A stretch of 64,000 bases of DNA from Hydrocarboniphaga effusa AP103 (GTDB taxonomy: Bacteria; Pseudomonadota; Gammaproteobacteria; Nevskiales; Nevskiaceae): assembly GCF_000271305.1 (NCBI RefSeq), contig NZ_AKGD01000001.1, positions 124,001 to 188,000 on the forward strand, given 5' to 3'. The notes under the pieces were generated by a model. It saw only the letters and a program-made list of their open reading frames with translations, was not told the origin of the DNA and did not search any database. Position numbers and translations under genes: made by a program. Position 1 is the first letter of the stretch, and each line of letters starts with the position of its first letter. Below are positions 30,849-39,017 of the stretch, in pieces.

Positions 30849-32072
30849 TTACGCCGCACGCAACTCAATCACGTTGCCGCCACCGTCACGTAATCGATCG
30901 AGATGATCGGCCCAGGCCTGCATCATCTTTCGGCGCTGTTCGAGATATGCGGCCTTGTTGTACGTGTCGCGGATCTCGTCATCGCTGCCATGTGCCAGTT
31001 GCTTTTCGATCCAGTCGGAGTTGTAGCCGCGCTCATTGAGGGCCGTGCTCACGATATGGCGGAAGCCGTGGCCAGTCTGCTTGCCCTTGTACCCCATGCG
31101 CCCGATAGCGACATTGATCGTGTTCTCGCTGATCACCTGCTTGGGCTTGTAGGGGCTCGCGAAAACAAGCGGCCGGTCGCCATTGGCGTCGAACCGCTCG
31201 CGCAGCAGCGTGATTGCTTGGGTCGGCAGCGGCACGATATGCGGGCGCCGCATCTTCATGCGCTCAGCCGGAATGCTCCACACGCCGGCGTCGAGGTCGA
31301 TTTCGTCCCAGCTGGCGCCGCGAAGCTCACCAGGCCGTACCGCAGTGAGTAGCAGCATGGAGATCGCGTCGACCGCATCCGGTGACGCTGCGGCGTACCC
31401 GTCCATCGCTTTGAGGAATGCCGGGAGTTCGTCGAGCTGCAGATGGGCGTGCTGTGATCGCGCCCGCTTCTTCAGGGCCACCGCAGACAGGGCCAGCGCC
31501 GGGTTGTCTTCGATGACCCCTTCGGCGTGTGCGTAGGCGAAGATCGCGCCGAGCCATCCCCTCGCCTTTTTCGCGACGTCGAGCGCATCGCGCTTCTCGA
31601 TCTTGCGGAGCGCGGTGACGAGCTCGGGACGCTTGATGTCGGGGATGGGCCGATCGCCAAGCTGTGGGATCAGATCGAGATCGAGGTAGGTCCTGACCTT
31701 ACTCGCGGTCGACACAGACCACTCGGCGCTCTTCAACGCGTACCAGGCCTGCGAGACGGCCCGAAAGGTGTTCTCACGGCGCAAGGCACTTTCCCGCTTC
31801 TCAGTCTTGCGATGCTCGCCGGGATCGACGCCATTCGATAGCAGAGCTCGAGCTTCATCGCGGCGGGCCCTCGCCTCCTTGAGGCTGACCTGGGGGTACG
31901 AACCCAGTGCCAGAAGCTTCTCCGTACCCCCAAATCGGTACTTGAGTCGCCAGCGCTTGCCCTTAGTGGCGTCCATTGTGGACGTCACGAGCAGATACAT
32001 GCCCTTCTCGTCTGCCAATTTGTAGGGCGTGTCTCTCGGTTTTGCCTGTCGAATCAAGGTGTCAGTGAGCAT
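30849..32072 (-). CDS. int: P4-type tyrosine integrase of element 2
   Basis: 407 residues from ATG 32072, where the DUF4102 domain begins (MLTDTLIRQAKPRDTPYKLA). A longer frame upstream to 32219 would code through the arm repeats and is rejected. Catalytic parts include LLTAVRPGELRGASW, HGFRHIVSTALNERG and the Tyr region YNKAAYLEQRRKMMQAW. It reads away from tRNA-Leu. Similar in length and layout to the element 1 integrase but with different arm-site sequence. Confidence 0.93.
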   Translation of the reverse strand: MLTDTLIRQAKPRDTPYKLADEKGMYLLVTSTMDATKGKRWRLKYRFGGTEKLLALGSYPQVSLKEARARRDEARALLSNGVDPGEHRKTEKRESALRRENTFRAVSQAWYALKSAEWSVSTASKVRTYLDLDLIPQLGDRPIPDIKRPELVTALRKIEKRDALDVAKKARGWLGAIFAYAHAEGVIEDNPALALSAVALKKRARSQHAHLQLDELPAFLKAMDGYAAASPDAVDAISMLLLTAVRPGELRGASWDEIDLDAGVWSIPAERMKMRRPHIVPLPTQAITLLRERFDANGDRPLVFASPYKPKQVISENTINVAIGRMGYKGKQTGHGFRHIVSTALNERGYNSDWIEKQLAHGSDDEIRDTYNKAAYLEQRRKMMQAWADHLDRLRDGGGNVIELRAA

Positions 32073-32074
32073 GA

Positions 32075-32164
32075 GGGGGTACTTTTCCGTTTGGGGGTAC
32101 TTTCTGCCACTTCGAAGAGATTTAACCCTCTTCGAGCACAAAATATACCCCCAAACGTACCCCC
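32075..32164. repeat. integrase arm-type sites, right arm of element 2
   Basis: Inverted GGGGGTAC copies at 32075-32082 and 32093-32100, and direct TACCCCC copies in 32146-32164 that repeat the left arm at 14000-14018. They cover the integrase promoter region, so autoregulation is likely. Confidence 0.6.
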
Positions 32165-32211
32165 TCGTCGGCGTAGCTGTAGGCAACCGGTGGCACACGA
32201 TAAAACACGAC

Positions 32212-32303
32212 GGCAACAAAAAAGCCCCGGATTTACCGGGGCTTAGCTAACTCATCAAACTCTATGGTGCACTTCTACACACTCTAAACTGGTGCCTAGG
32301 GAG
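32212..32303. repeat. right 92-bp direct repeat / att site of element 2
   Basis: The partner of 13866-13956. It contains the tRNA-Leu terminator and runs into the tRNA 3' end (crossover probably in ggtgcctaggga). The element thus rebuilt both the tRNA end and its terminator. Confidence 0.8.
32217..32245 (-). terminator. tRNA-Leu terminator
   Basis: Stem aagccccgg / ccggggctt with loop attta; A-run on the left gives a U-tract on the minus strand. Identical hairpin to 13872-13898. Confidence 0.85.
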
Positions 32304-32377
32304 AGACTCGAACTCTCACGAGGGGCTACCTCGGCGGATTTTGAGTCCGCTGCGTCTACCGATTCCGCCACCCAGGC
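32290..32377 (-). tRNA. tRNA-Leu(CAA)
   Basis: 88 nt with encoded CCA and a long variable arm. The acceptor is GCCTGGG / CCTAGGC (one G-T pair), the anticodon stem GCGGA/TCCGC with loop CTCAAAA gives CAA (codon UUG), and the T-arm is GAGAG-TTCGAGT-CTCTC. It is the attB of element 2. Confidence 0.95.
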
Positions 32378-32387
32378 AAGGGGCGCG

Positions 32388-32416
32388 ATCATACCCGCGG
32401 GCCTCAAGCGCAGCAA
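32388..32416 (-). promoter_or_regulatory. tRNA-Leu promoter
   Basis: On the minus strand TTGCTG (32416-32411), a 17-bp spacer and TATGAT (32393-32388), followed by a GC-rich discriminator CGCGCCCC before the tRNA. Such discriminators are typical of stringently controlled stable-RNA promoters. Confidence 0.65.
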
Positions 32417-32439
32417 TGCACATGCGGCCCGCTTGGCGA

Positions 32440-33270
32440 TCAAAGACGGAAGTCGTAACGCAGACCGTAGTGCCAGGCCATCGTGCGGGCATCGCGGTCC
32501 TGATAGAACACCGTGCCGCCGGCGGTCAGGCGCAGGTTCGGCAGCGATTTCGAGATCACGCGAATCGGAAACAGCAGCTCGGCACCGTAGCTGACCCCGC
32601 TGAAGCTCTTCTCCGCTCCGTTGGCTGCTTCGGCCGAGGACCACGAATAGCCAAAGCGTCCGGAGATTTCGAGCACGTCGAGCACGGTTCCGGTCGGCAC
32701 GATGTAGGCGCCGTAGAACTTCTTCATTTCGAACTCGTCGACCGCCTTGGCCTTGTCGGGTGCGAAGCCGACCAAGCCTTCGATGGCGACGCCCGGAATC
32801 AGGCGCCAGCCGAGATGGCCGCGATAGAAACCGCCATCGAGTTCGTCTGTACCGAAGCGATCTTCGATGCCATCGTCCGACAGATCGATCCTGGCTTCGG
32901 CGCGATCGATGGCGACGTAGAAGTTGGGATGCTCTTCCTCGTCGATCGACTGCGAGGCCGGCTCCTCGCCACCCGAACCCGAGGAGTCGTAGCTGTCGCC
33001 CGAGCCACCCGCATCGACTGTGTCGGTCGAGTCGGTCGTGCCGGAGCTGGACTCACCCGACGCTTCGGCCGTTTCCGGGCTCGTCGCGTCCGCCGATGCA
33101 TCGGGGCCGGAAGCCGAATCGACGCTATCGGTCGCCGGCGCGGCCTCTTCGGCCGGAGCCTCGGTCGAGGCTGTGTCCTCGACGGGCATGACTTGAGCGT
33201 CCTGCGCCAGCGACACCAACGGTGCCGCGAGCAAGGCCAGCAAGGCCAGACCGGCAACGGTTTTCGGCAT
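32440..33270 (-). CDS. outer-membrane beta-barrel protein with acidic linker
   Basis: 276 residues. A signal peptide (MPKTVAGLALLALLAAPLVS LAQ, cleavage near 23) is followed by ~90 residues of Ser/Asp/Glu/Gly-rich low-complexity linker, then a barrel-like domain (HPNFYVAIDRAEARIDL, GVAIEGLVGFAP, FYGAYIVPTG) ending with an aromatic strand, WHYGLRYDFRL, whose last pair is not the usual terminal Phe but fits OM porin-like ends. Function unknown. The coding start is 186 bases from the divergent Nudix gene. Confidence 0.75.
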   Translation of the reverse strand: MPKTVAGLALLALLAAPLVSLAQDAQVMPVEDTASTEAPAEEAAPATDSVDSASGPDASADATSPETAEASGESSSGTTDSTDTVDAGGSGDSYDSSGSGGEEPASQSIDEEEHPNFYVAIDRAEARIDLSDDGIEDRFGTDELDGGFYRGHLGWRLIPGVAIEGLVGFAPDKAKAVDEFEMKKFYGAYIVPTGTVLDVLEISGRFGYSWSSAEAANGAEKSFSGVSYGAELLFPIRVISKSLPNLRLTAGGTVFYQDRDARTMAWHYGLRYDFRL

Positions 33271-33456
33271 GTTCTCCTCCCTGTATGGACTCTGGTGTCC
33301 TTGTGCTCCGCTCGAGGCGGATCATGCGATTCTAATGTCAGCTCGACGCACACCGCACCATACGCGTGCAGGCCCGGCAGTGTGCTCGGCGGCTCCGATG
33401 CGGGGGCTCATGCACAATAGGCCACCCATGGCATCTCTTCCCCGACGCTCAGCCCC

Positions 33457-34053
33457 ATGATGACCGCTCATTTCTGCAACCTCTGCGGCCACAAGGTGGA
33501 TTTTCGCGTGCCCGAAGGCGATCACCTGCCTCGGCATGTCTGCCCCAACTGCGGCCACGTGCAGTACTTCAACCCGCGCGTGATCGTCGGCGTGATTCCC
33601 GAGTGGGAGGACGGACGGATCCTGCTGTGCCGGCGCAACATCGAGCCGCGCATCGGCCTGTGGACGTTTCCGTCCGGCTTCATGGAGCTCGGCGAAACGA
33701 CAGCCGAAGGCGCGGGCCGCGAGGCGCGTGAGGAATCCGAAGCCGACGTCGATGTCGGCCCGCTCGTGGCGGTCATCAGCGTGCCTTACGTGTCACAGGT
33801 CTTCATGATCCACCGCGGGCGCATGCGCAGCGACCACCACGCGCCGACCCCCGAGAGCAGCGAAACCCAGCTGTTCGCCGAGCACGAGATTCCGTGGGAC
33901 GAACTCGCGTTTCCGAACATTCACCACGGCCTCGAGTTCTTCTTCGCCGACCGCGCCAAGGGGCGCTTCGAAATTCACGCGCTCGATCTGGTTCGCAAGC
34001 CAAGCAATCCGGACGATCGCGAAGTCAGCACCGGCGACGATTTGTCGCCCTGA
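33457..34053 (+). CDS. Nudix hydrolase with N-terminal zinc ribbon
   Basis: 198 residues. The zinc ribbon is C7/C10 (FCNLCGHK) and C29/C32 (VCPNCGH). The Nudix box GFMELGETTAEGAGREAREE is followed by SEADV, complete with the REXXEE glutamates. This combination is seen in NudC-like and ADP-ribose/NADH pyrophosphatase-like proteins, but the NudC QPWPFPxS array is absent, so substrate is unknown. The start may be ATG 33457 or the next ATG at 33460. Confidence 0.9.
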   Translation: MMTAHFCNLCGHKVDFRVPEGDHLPRHVCPNCGHVQYFNPRVIVGVIPEWEDGRILLCRRNIEPRIGLWTFPSGFMELGETTAEGAGREAREESEADVDVGPLVAVISVPYVSQVFMIHRGRMRSDHHAPTPESSETQLFAEHEIPWDELAFPNIHHGLEFFFADRAKGRFEIHALDLVRKPSNPDDREVSTGDDLSP

Positions 34054-34112
34054 CAGCACACGCATGCCAAAGAGTCATTGAGCGATCACGCAAGCAACGG
34101 CACATTCGGCGC

Positions 34113-34556
34113 ATGACCCAGCAGCTTATCCAGCTCCAGCATTTCTTCGCGCTGCCGCGCGAGCGCGTCTTCGCCTACTTCGTGCAGCACGACAATTTCG
34201 GACGGCTCTGGTGGCCGGCGCAATGCCGCTGGATCAAGGCCGCTCCGAACGGAGACGCCAATGGTGTGGGTTCGGTTCGCGAAATCCGGGTCGGGCTCGT
34301 TCGTTTCGAGGAGACCACCACCGAGATCACGCCCGACAGCACGATCGAATACCGGGTCACGCGCGGCGGTCCGTTCAAGAACCATGTCGGTCGCATGCGG
34401 TTTTCCGAAGTGCCGGGCGGCACTCAGCTCGATTACGACATCGCCTTCGATTGCCGATGGCCGCTGTTCGGCAACTTCGTTTCGGGGGTCATGCACGCAG
34501 CCTGGCTGCGCGGCGTGAATCGAGCGGTCGACCGGCTCATGAGCGGCGATCGCTGA
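34113..34556 (+). CDS. SRPBCC-family (polyketide cyclase/START-like) protein
   Basis: 147 residues from ATG 34113. LQHFFALPRERVFAYFVQHD, GSVREIRVGLVRFEETTTEI and IEYRVTRGGPFKNHVGRMRF fit the polyketide_cyc2/START-like fold for binding hydrophobic ligands. It lies five bases before the BtuF-like gene, so the two are probably co-transcribed. No ligand can be inferred. Confidence 0.85.
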   Translation: MTQQLIQLQHFFALPRERVFAYFVQHDNFGRLWWPAQCRWIKAAPNGDANGVGSVREIRVGLVRFEETTTEITPDSTIEYRVTRGGPFKNHVGRMRFSEVPGGTQLDYDIAFDCRWPLFGNFVSGVMHAAWLRGVNRAVDRLMSGDR

Positions 34557-34561
34557 GCGCG

Positions 34562-35320
34562 ATGCGCGTCTTCAGCCACACCTGCTCGAACACTGAAATC
34601 GTCTGCGCGCTCGGAGCCGGCAGCTGCCTAGTCGGCGTCGACGCCGATTCCGACTATCCGCCCGACCTCGTCTCCGCACTGCCAAAGCCCGGACGCGATC
34701 TCGATCTCGACACGAGCATGGTCGCAGATCTGGCGCCTGACCTCGTATTGACCTCGCTCACGGTGCCGGGGCACGAGCGCATCGTTGCCGAGCTCGAAGC
34801 ACTCGGATTGCGCACGATCACGATTGATCCGCTGAGTCTTGAAGATGTCTATGCGAGCATCGCCACGATCGCGGCAGCGCTCGGTATCGAGCAGCGCGGT
34901 GCCGATCTGATCGCGCAGATGCGCGATCAGATGCCACCCGTCGCCGCCGGCACGCAGCGTCCGCGCATTGCCGTTGAATGGTGGCCCAAGCCGGTGATCG
35001 TACCGGCCCGGCAATCCTGGGTGAGCGACCTCATCGAACTTGCCGGTGGCTGCAATCCCTGGGCCGATGCCGAAGCCAAGAGCGTCACCGTCGATCACAC
35101 CGAGGTGGCGCGCCAGGCCGACGCGGTGGTGATGTCCTGGTGCGGTGTGCCGCTCGAAAAATATCGGGCCGATGTGGTGCTGCGTCGCCAAGAGGCACGG
35201 CACTGGCCGGCATTGGTGCATGGCCGGGTGCATGCGATCTCCGAAGCGTACCTGGGTCGTCCCGGCCCGCGACTCGTGCATGGTTACGCCGAGTTGCGCA
35301 AGATCATTTCTACTTTCTGA
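34562..35320 (+). CDS. BtuF-like cobalamin/iron-siderophore binding protein
   Basis: 252 residues. MRVFSHTCSNTEIVCALGAG, GRDLDLDTSMVADLAPDLVL, PLSLEDVYASIATIAAALGI and EWWPKPVIVP match the two-lobe periplasmic_binding_2 family (BtuF). There is no signal peptide, unlike classical BtuF; such leaderless copies are common in proteobacteria and their location is unclear. No ABC transporter genes are adjacent. Confidence 0.85.
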   Translation: MRVFSHTCSNTEIVCALGAGSCLVGVDADSDYPPDLVSALPKPGRDLDLDTSMVADLAPDLVLTSLTVPGHERIVAELEALGLRTITIDPLSLEDVYASIATIAAALGIEQRGADLIAQMRDQMPPVAAGTQRPRIAVEWWPKPVIVPARQSWVSDLIELAGGCNPWADAEAKSVTVDHTEVARQADAVVMSWCGVPLEKYRADVVLRRQEARHWPALVHGRVHAISEAYLGRPGPRLVHGYAELRKIISTF

Positions 35321-35323
35321 GCG

Positions 35324-35359
35324 GTAGGAAAGCAGCGTTCTGCGCGGCTTTTCCTACGC
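35324..35359 (+). terminator. hairpin after the BtuF-like gene
   Basis: GTAGGAAAGC ... GGCTTTTCCTAC forms a stem of about 9 bp right after the stop codon. There is no U-tract after it, so it may be a weak terminator or an mRNA-protecting hairpin. Confidence 0.4.
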
Positions 35360-35423
35360 CCCGGGAAAACCAGCCAAGCCCCTGAGTCCACGCAGCTTAT
35401 CGAGGCCGCGATCAGCTTCTCCA

Positions 35424-35439
35424 TGGCACGAATGCTGCG
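35424..35439 (+). promoter_or_regulatory. sigma-54-type promoter upstream of nasT
   Basis: TGGCACG-AATG-CTGC: the -24 box is perfect and GG (35425-35426) and GC (35437-35438) are separated by exactly 10 bases. The -12 box is CTGC instead of TTGC. The predicted start is near 35450, giving an 84-base leader to ATG 35534. Confidence 0.55.
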
Positions 35440-35533
35440 GTAGGGAAGCCGTTGTAACAGGACTTTAACGAAGCCGTTCGTCAGCAACTGGCGACCTCAG
35501 GGATCCACCTATGTTCTCAGGCAGATACCGCAC

Positions 35534-36103
35534 ATGCGCGTGATGCTCGTCGACGATGATCCAGCGCGCCGCGCCGCTATCGAAGCGTCGCTGCGCTCGC
35601 TCGAACACGAAGTCGTTGGCGCCATCACGTCGGCTGCCGACTTGTCGGCAGCCGTGCGCCGCCACCAACCCGATGTCATCCTGATCGACGTCGATTCGCC
35701 GAGCCGCGACACGCTCGAATCGCTCGGTCAGGTGACGCGGGATCGCCCGCGGCCGATCGTGCTGTTCGCGCACACGGGCGCGCCCGACACCATCAAGAAG
35801 GCACTGCAGGCCGGCGTCACCTCGTATGTGGTCGATGGGCTCAACGCCTCCAGGCTCAAGCCCATTCTGGACGTGGCCATTGCCCGTTTCGAAGAATTCC
35901 AAGCGCTGCGCAACGAGCTCGAAGAAACCAAGAGCAAGCTGGCCGACCGGCGTGACATCGAAAAAGCCAAGGGTTTGCTCATGAAGCGCCGCAATCTGGA
36001 CGAAAACAGTGCTTATGAACTATTGCGGCGCATGGCGATGGACCGCAATCTCAAGCTTGGCGAAGCCGCACGCGCCTTGATCGCGGCAGCCGAGCTCCTC
36101 TAG
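35534..36103 (+). CDS. nasT: NasT-like ANTAR antiterminator response regulator
   Basis: 189 residues. Receiver domain at 1-120 with acidic residues D7-D9 and D52 (VILIDVDSPSR) at the usual phosphorylation position. A coiled coil (FEEFQALRNELEETKSKLA) leads into the ANTAR RNA-binding domain at about 128-185 (DIEKAKGLLMKRRNLDENSA, YELLRRMAMDRNLKLGEAAR). In studied systems NasT binds two-hairpin leader RNAs and prevents termination unless held by NasS. Its stop overlaps the NasS GTG by one base. No nitrate reductase genes lie nearby, but two fitting leaders do (39018-39127 and 48222-48333). Confidence 0.92.
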   Translation: MRVMLVDDDPARRAAIEASLRSLEHEVVGAITSAADLSAAVRRHQPDVILIDVDSPSRDTLESLGQVTRDRPRPIVLFAHTGAPDTIKKALQAGVTSYVVDGLNASRLKPILDVAIARFEEFQALRNELEETKSKLADRRDIEKAKGLLMKRRNLDENSAYELLRRMAMDRNLKLGEAARALIAAAELL

Positions 36104-37281
36104 TGAAACACGCCATGCCACTCGAAAAAACAGAACTGAAGATCGGGTTGGTGCCGCTGGTCGACGCCGCACCGCTGATCATCGCAAGAGAAAAGGGCTT
36201 CTTCGCCGCTCATGGGCTCCAGGTCGACCTGTCGGTCGAAGCCTCCTGGGCCAATATTCGCGACAAGGTGGCGGCCGGCATGCTGGACGCGGCCCACATG
36301 CTCGCTCCGATGCCGATCGCCGCGACCGCGGGGATCGATGGCGTGCGCGTGCCCATGCTCACCGCGCTCTCGCTCAACCTCAACGGCAACGCGATCACCA
36401 TTTCCGAGTCGCTGTTCTGGCAATTGCAACTCGATTCGATCACGCCTCGCGAAGTCGGAAGCCGGCTCAAGCACGTGCTCGAAACCGATCGTGCGGCAGG
36501 TGCTTCACCGCGCGTCTTCGCCCATGTCTTTCCGTTCTCCACGCATAACTACGAACTGCGTTACTGGCTGGCCGGTTGCGGCATCGACCCCGATCGCGAT
36601 TTGAATCTGTCGGTGGTGCCACCACCGCAGATGGTCAAGTCACTGCGCGAGGGCAGCATCGACGGCTTCTGCGTCGGCGCTCCGTGGAGCGAGGTAGCGC
36701 AGGCCGACGGCATCGGTCGCGTCGTCGTGCGCAAGTATCAAATCTGGAACAACAGCCCCGAAAAAGTGCTTGGCGTGACCCATAGTTGGGCTCACCAGAA
36801 TCCGAACACGCACCTGGCTCTGATCGCGGCCCTGATCGAAACCGCGCGCTGGCTCGATCGCACCGAGAATCGCGCCGAGGCAGCCCGCATCGTCGTCGAA
36901 AGCCACGCACTCGAGGCCCCGCCCGAAGTCGTACACGAAGCCTTGCAGGCTCGATCGAGCGGACATCCACTCGGACGCGGCCTGGTTTTCCACGAAGGCG
37001 CCGCGAATTTTCCTTGGACTTCGCACGCGCTCTGGTTCATCCAGCAAATGATTCGCTGGCAGCAGGCTCCGAGCGACATCGATGCCGCTGCGGTCGCATC
37101 GGCGAGCTATCGGCCGGATCTGTACCGTGCCGCGGCTGCGCTCGTCGGCGAGCCCTGCCCCGCCCAGGATTTCAAGAGTGAAGGCGACCACGCGCGCAGC
37201 TGGAAACTCGGCAACACGGACAGCGGCATCACGATGGGCCCGGATCGCTTTTTCGACGGCCAGCATTTCGAGGGTCGCTGA
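36103..37281 (+). CDS. nasS: NasS-like nitrate sensor (NrtA/CmpA family)
   Basis: 392 residues from GTG 36103 (ATG 36115 also possible). LKIGLVPLVDAAPLIIAREK, ASWANIRDKVAAGMLDAAHM and LAPMPIAATAGIDG are typical of the NrtA/CmpA ligand-binding family. It has no signal peptide, which separates the sensor NasS from periplasmic binding proteins. NasS sequesters NasT without nitrate and releases it with nitrate. It is followed by two hairpins. Confidence 0.92.
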   Translation: MKHAMPLEKTELKIGLVPLVDAAPLIIAREKGFFAAHGLQVDLSVEASWANIRDKVAAGMLDAAHMLAPMPIAATAGIDGVRVPMLTALSLNLNGNAITISESLFWQLQLDSITPREVGSRLKHVLETDRAAGASPRVFAHVFPFSTHNYELRYWLAGCGIDPDRDLNLSVVPPPQMVKSLREGSIDGFCVGAPWSEVAQADGIGRVVVRKYQIWNNSPEKVLGVTHSWAHQNPNTHLALIAALIETARWLDRTENRAEAARIVVESHALEAPPEVVHEALQARSSGHPLGRGLVFHEGAANFPWTSHALWFIQQMIRWQQAPSDIDAAAVASASYRPDLYRAAAALVGEPCPAQDFKSEGDHARSWKLGNTDSGITMGPDRFFDGQHFEGR

Positions 37282-37286
37282 AACAT

Positions 37287-37386
37287 GAATCGCCGATCGG
37301 TTTCGATCGGCGATTCACGTCGATAGTCCAGCCCGCTCCTTCACACCACCGCGACTGCAATCACGCCGGCACGAGCCGGTTTTTTA
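37287..37386 (+). terminator. two terminator hairpins after nasS
   Basis: First hairpin GAATCGCCGATCG-GTTT-CGATCGGCGATTC (37287-37316, 13-bp stem, no U-tract). Second hairpin CCGGC-ACGA-GCCGG followed by TTTTTT (37366-37386), a standard intrinsic terminator on the plus strand. Confidence 0.75.
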
Positions 37387-37410
37387 TTGCCTGAATTTGG
37401 CGCGGACAAC

Positions 37411-37441
37411 AAAAAGCCGCCGGTCTTATTCAGACCGGCGG
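37411..37441 (-). terminator. terminator of the OmpA-cupredoxin gene
   Basis: Stem CCGCCGGTC / GACCGGCGG (37417-37441) with an A-run at 37411-37415, thus a U-tract on the minus strand. It lies 46 bases beyond the stop of the minus-strand gene. Confidence 0.85.
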
Positions 37442-37486
37442 AATCTCAGGATCGGCTAACTGATTTTTGTGAGCAGCAGGTCGTCG

Positions 37487-38947
37487 TTACTGGACGACGA
37501 CCGTGCCTTTCATTTGCGGATGCAGCTGACAGGCGTACTCGTAGACACCCGGCGAGGTGAAGGTCTTGGTGTAAGTGGCGCCCTCCTTCAGGCGACCGCT
37601 CGATTCACCGGCGAAGTTCACGAAGTGATTGGAACCGTCCTCGTTCTTCCAGGTCACCGTCGCACCGACCGGCACCGTCAGCGACGCCGGCGAATAGGCG
37701 TAATCCTTGAGGATCACCGTCGTGCCGCCGGCTACCGGCGCGGGCGCGGGAGCCGGAGCGGGCTCGGCGGCCGGCGTGGTTGTCATCGGCTTGGCGAACT
37801 CGGCGGTTGCCTCGGTCGGAGCGACCGTCACGCCGCCGCCAGTGGACTCGGTCACCTTGAGTTCGACGCGGCGATTCAGCTCGCGTCCCTCGTCGGTGTT
37901 GTTGTCCGCGACCGGCATGGATTCACCGTAGCCACGCGTGGTCATGCGGCCGGCCGCGACGCCCTTGGAGACCAGATAGTCCTTGACCGACTTCGAGCGC
38001 TTGTCCGACAGGCTCAGGTTGTACGCATCCGAACCCTTGGAGTCGGTGTGGCCGCCGATCTCGACCTTGATGTCGGGACGCTTCTCGAGTGCACCGGCGA
38101 CGCCGTCGAGAATGACCTTGGCGTTCGGCGTGAGGCGCGCCTTGTCGAATTCGAAGGTCACGCCCTGCAGCACGATGGTGTCGCCCACCGCGCAGCCTTC
38201 CAGCGTCATCGGCTCGCCCGGACCGGGCGCCTTGCAGATGGGGTTGTACTCGTCGTTGTCGCTGGCGTCGGTGCAGCCCTTGTCGGCCGGGAAGTCGATC
38301 GCGCCATCGCCATCATTGTCGATACCGTCGCTGCACTGCGGCGGCGGCGGCGGTGCGGGCACCACGACAGCCGGAGGCGGCGGGGGCGGCGGCGCAACCG
38401 GCTTGGCGCCAAGCGGAATCCGGATACCGAGGTTGAACAGGGGTTCGTGGAAATCCGAATTCCGCGTATCGTTTTCCTCAGGCTTCTGAATGTGATAGAG
38501 CGCTTCTGCTCGGATGCTGAACGTATCGAACAACGGGAAATCCCAGCCCAGTCCCGCATTGAACTGCACTTGATCGCCGCCCATAACATCCGCGTGCAGA
38601 TATGGCCCCACAGTTGATCCGGCCAGATACCAGTTCACACCACCACCAACACCCCATACATCGTCTTTCTTGTTCTCGCAGATCATGCCCAACGCACCAC
38701 TGCAGAAATCTCTCTTGCCGTAGTCGAGATAGCCACCACGCAGCTCAAGTGCGAACGCCGGCGTCATGGGGAACCCAACCGCCAGCATTCCGCCGATACC
38801 ATCGTCGGAGTTCAGACGATCCTTGTCGGCGATTGCATAGGAGCCCATGGGGGCGATGTAGATGCGATCGTCCTCGACCGCGTGCGCTGCGGCTCCGTAG
38901 GTCGTGGCGATCACCAGCGGCAACAAGGCATAGCGAAACGTTTTCAT
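37487..38947 (-). CDS. OmpA-family outer-membrane protein fused to a type-1 copper (cupredoxin) domain
   Basis: 486 residues. Signal peptide 1-23; N-terminal beta-barrel to about 180 (IYIAPMGSYAIADKDRLNSD, GYLDYGKRDF); a proline-rich hinge; a calcium-binding-like DGIDNDGDGAIDFPADKGC (about 205-225); an OmpA peptidoglycan domain (VTFEFDKARLTPNAKVILDG, GHTDSKGSDAYNLSLSDKRS, RRVELKV); a Pro/Ala linker; and a C-terminal cupredoxin (about 405-486). Copper ligands H441, C473, H476 and M479 are all present in the C-x2-H-x2-M spacing of amicyanin/plastocyanin-like proteins. It would hold a blue-copper electron carrier in the periplasm at the cell wall. Confidence 0.9.
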   Translation of the reverse strand: MKTFRYALLPLVIATTYGAAAHAVEDDRIYIAPMGSYAIADKDRLNSDDGIGGMLAVGFPMTPAFALELRGGYLDYGKRDFCSGALGMICENKKDDVWGVGGGVNWYLAGSTVGPYLHADVMGGDQVQFNAGLGWDFPLFDTFSIRAEALYHIQKPEENDTRNSDFHEPLFNLGIRIPLGAKPVAPPPPPPPAVVVPAPPPPPQCSDGIDNDGDGAIDFPADKGCTDASDNDEYNPICKAPGPGEPMTLEGCAVGDTIVLQGVTFEFDKARLTPNAKVILDGVAGALEKRPDIKVEIGGHTDSKGSDAYNLSLSDKRSKSVKDYLVSKGVAAGRMTTRGYGESMPVADNNTDEGRELNRRVELKVTESTGGGVTVAPTEATAEFAKPMTTTPAAEPAPAPAPAPVAGGTTVILKDYAYSPASLTVPVGATVTWKNEDGSNHFVNFAGESSGRLKEGATYTKTFTSPGVYEYACQLHPQMKGTVVVQ

Positions 38948-39017
38948 GCGGCCCCTTCTATAGATCTATCGTTCTCGGTCCACGGTCCAAGCGCTCGCTG
39001 CACGGCGACCTCCGGAC

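Larger units (their letters stand above)
13950..32292. mobile_element. element 2: 18.3 kb prophage-like/satellite-like element in tRNA-Leu
   Basis: It is bounded by 91-bp direct repeats that end in the tRNA-Leu(CAA) 3' end, with the integrase next to the tRNA. It encodes a repressor, excisionase, replication initiator with iterons, late regulator, HNH, TerS, TerL, protease-capsid, portal, connectors, tail tube, G/GT chaperones, tape measure and one further tail protein. It does not encode recognisable tail-tip (L/K/I/J), fibre, holin or endolysin genes. All phage genes have intact frames and tight overlaps, so it does not look like random decay. Confidence 0.85.

Noticed and set aside
32073-32219. 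49-residue N-terminal extension of the element 2 integrase
   Set aside because: It would translate the arm repeats; the integrase family starts at the MLTDTLIRQAKPRD segment at 32072.
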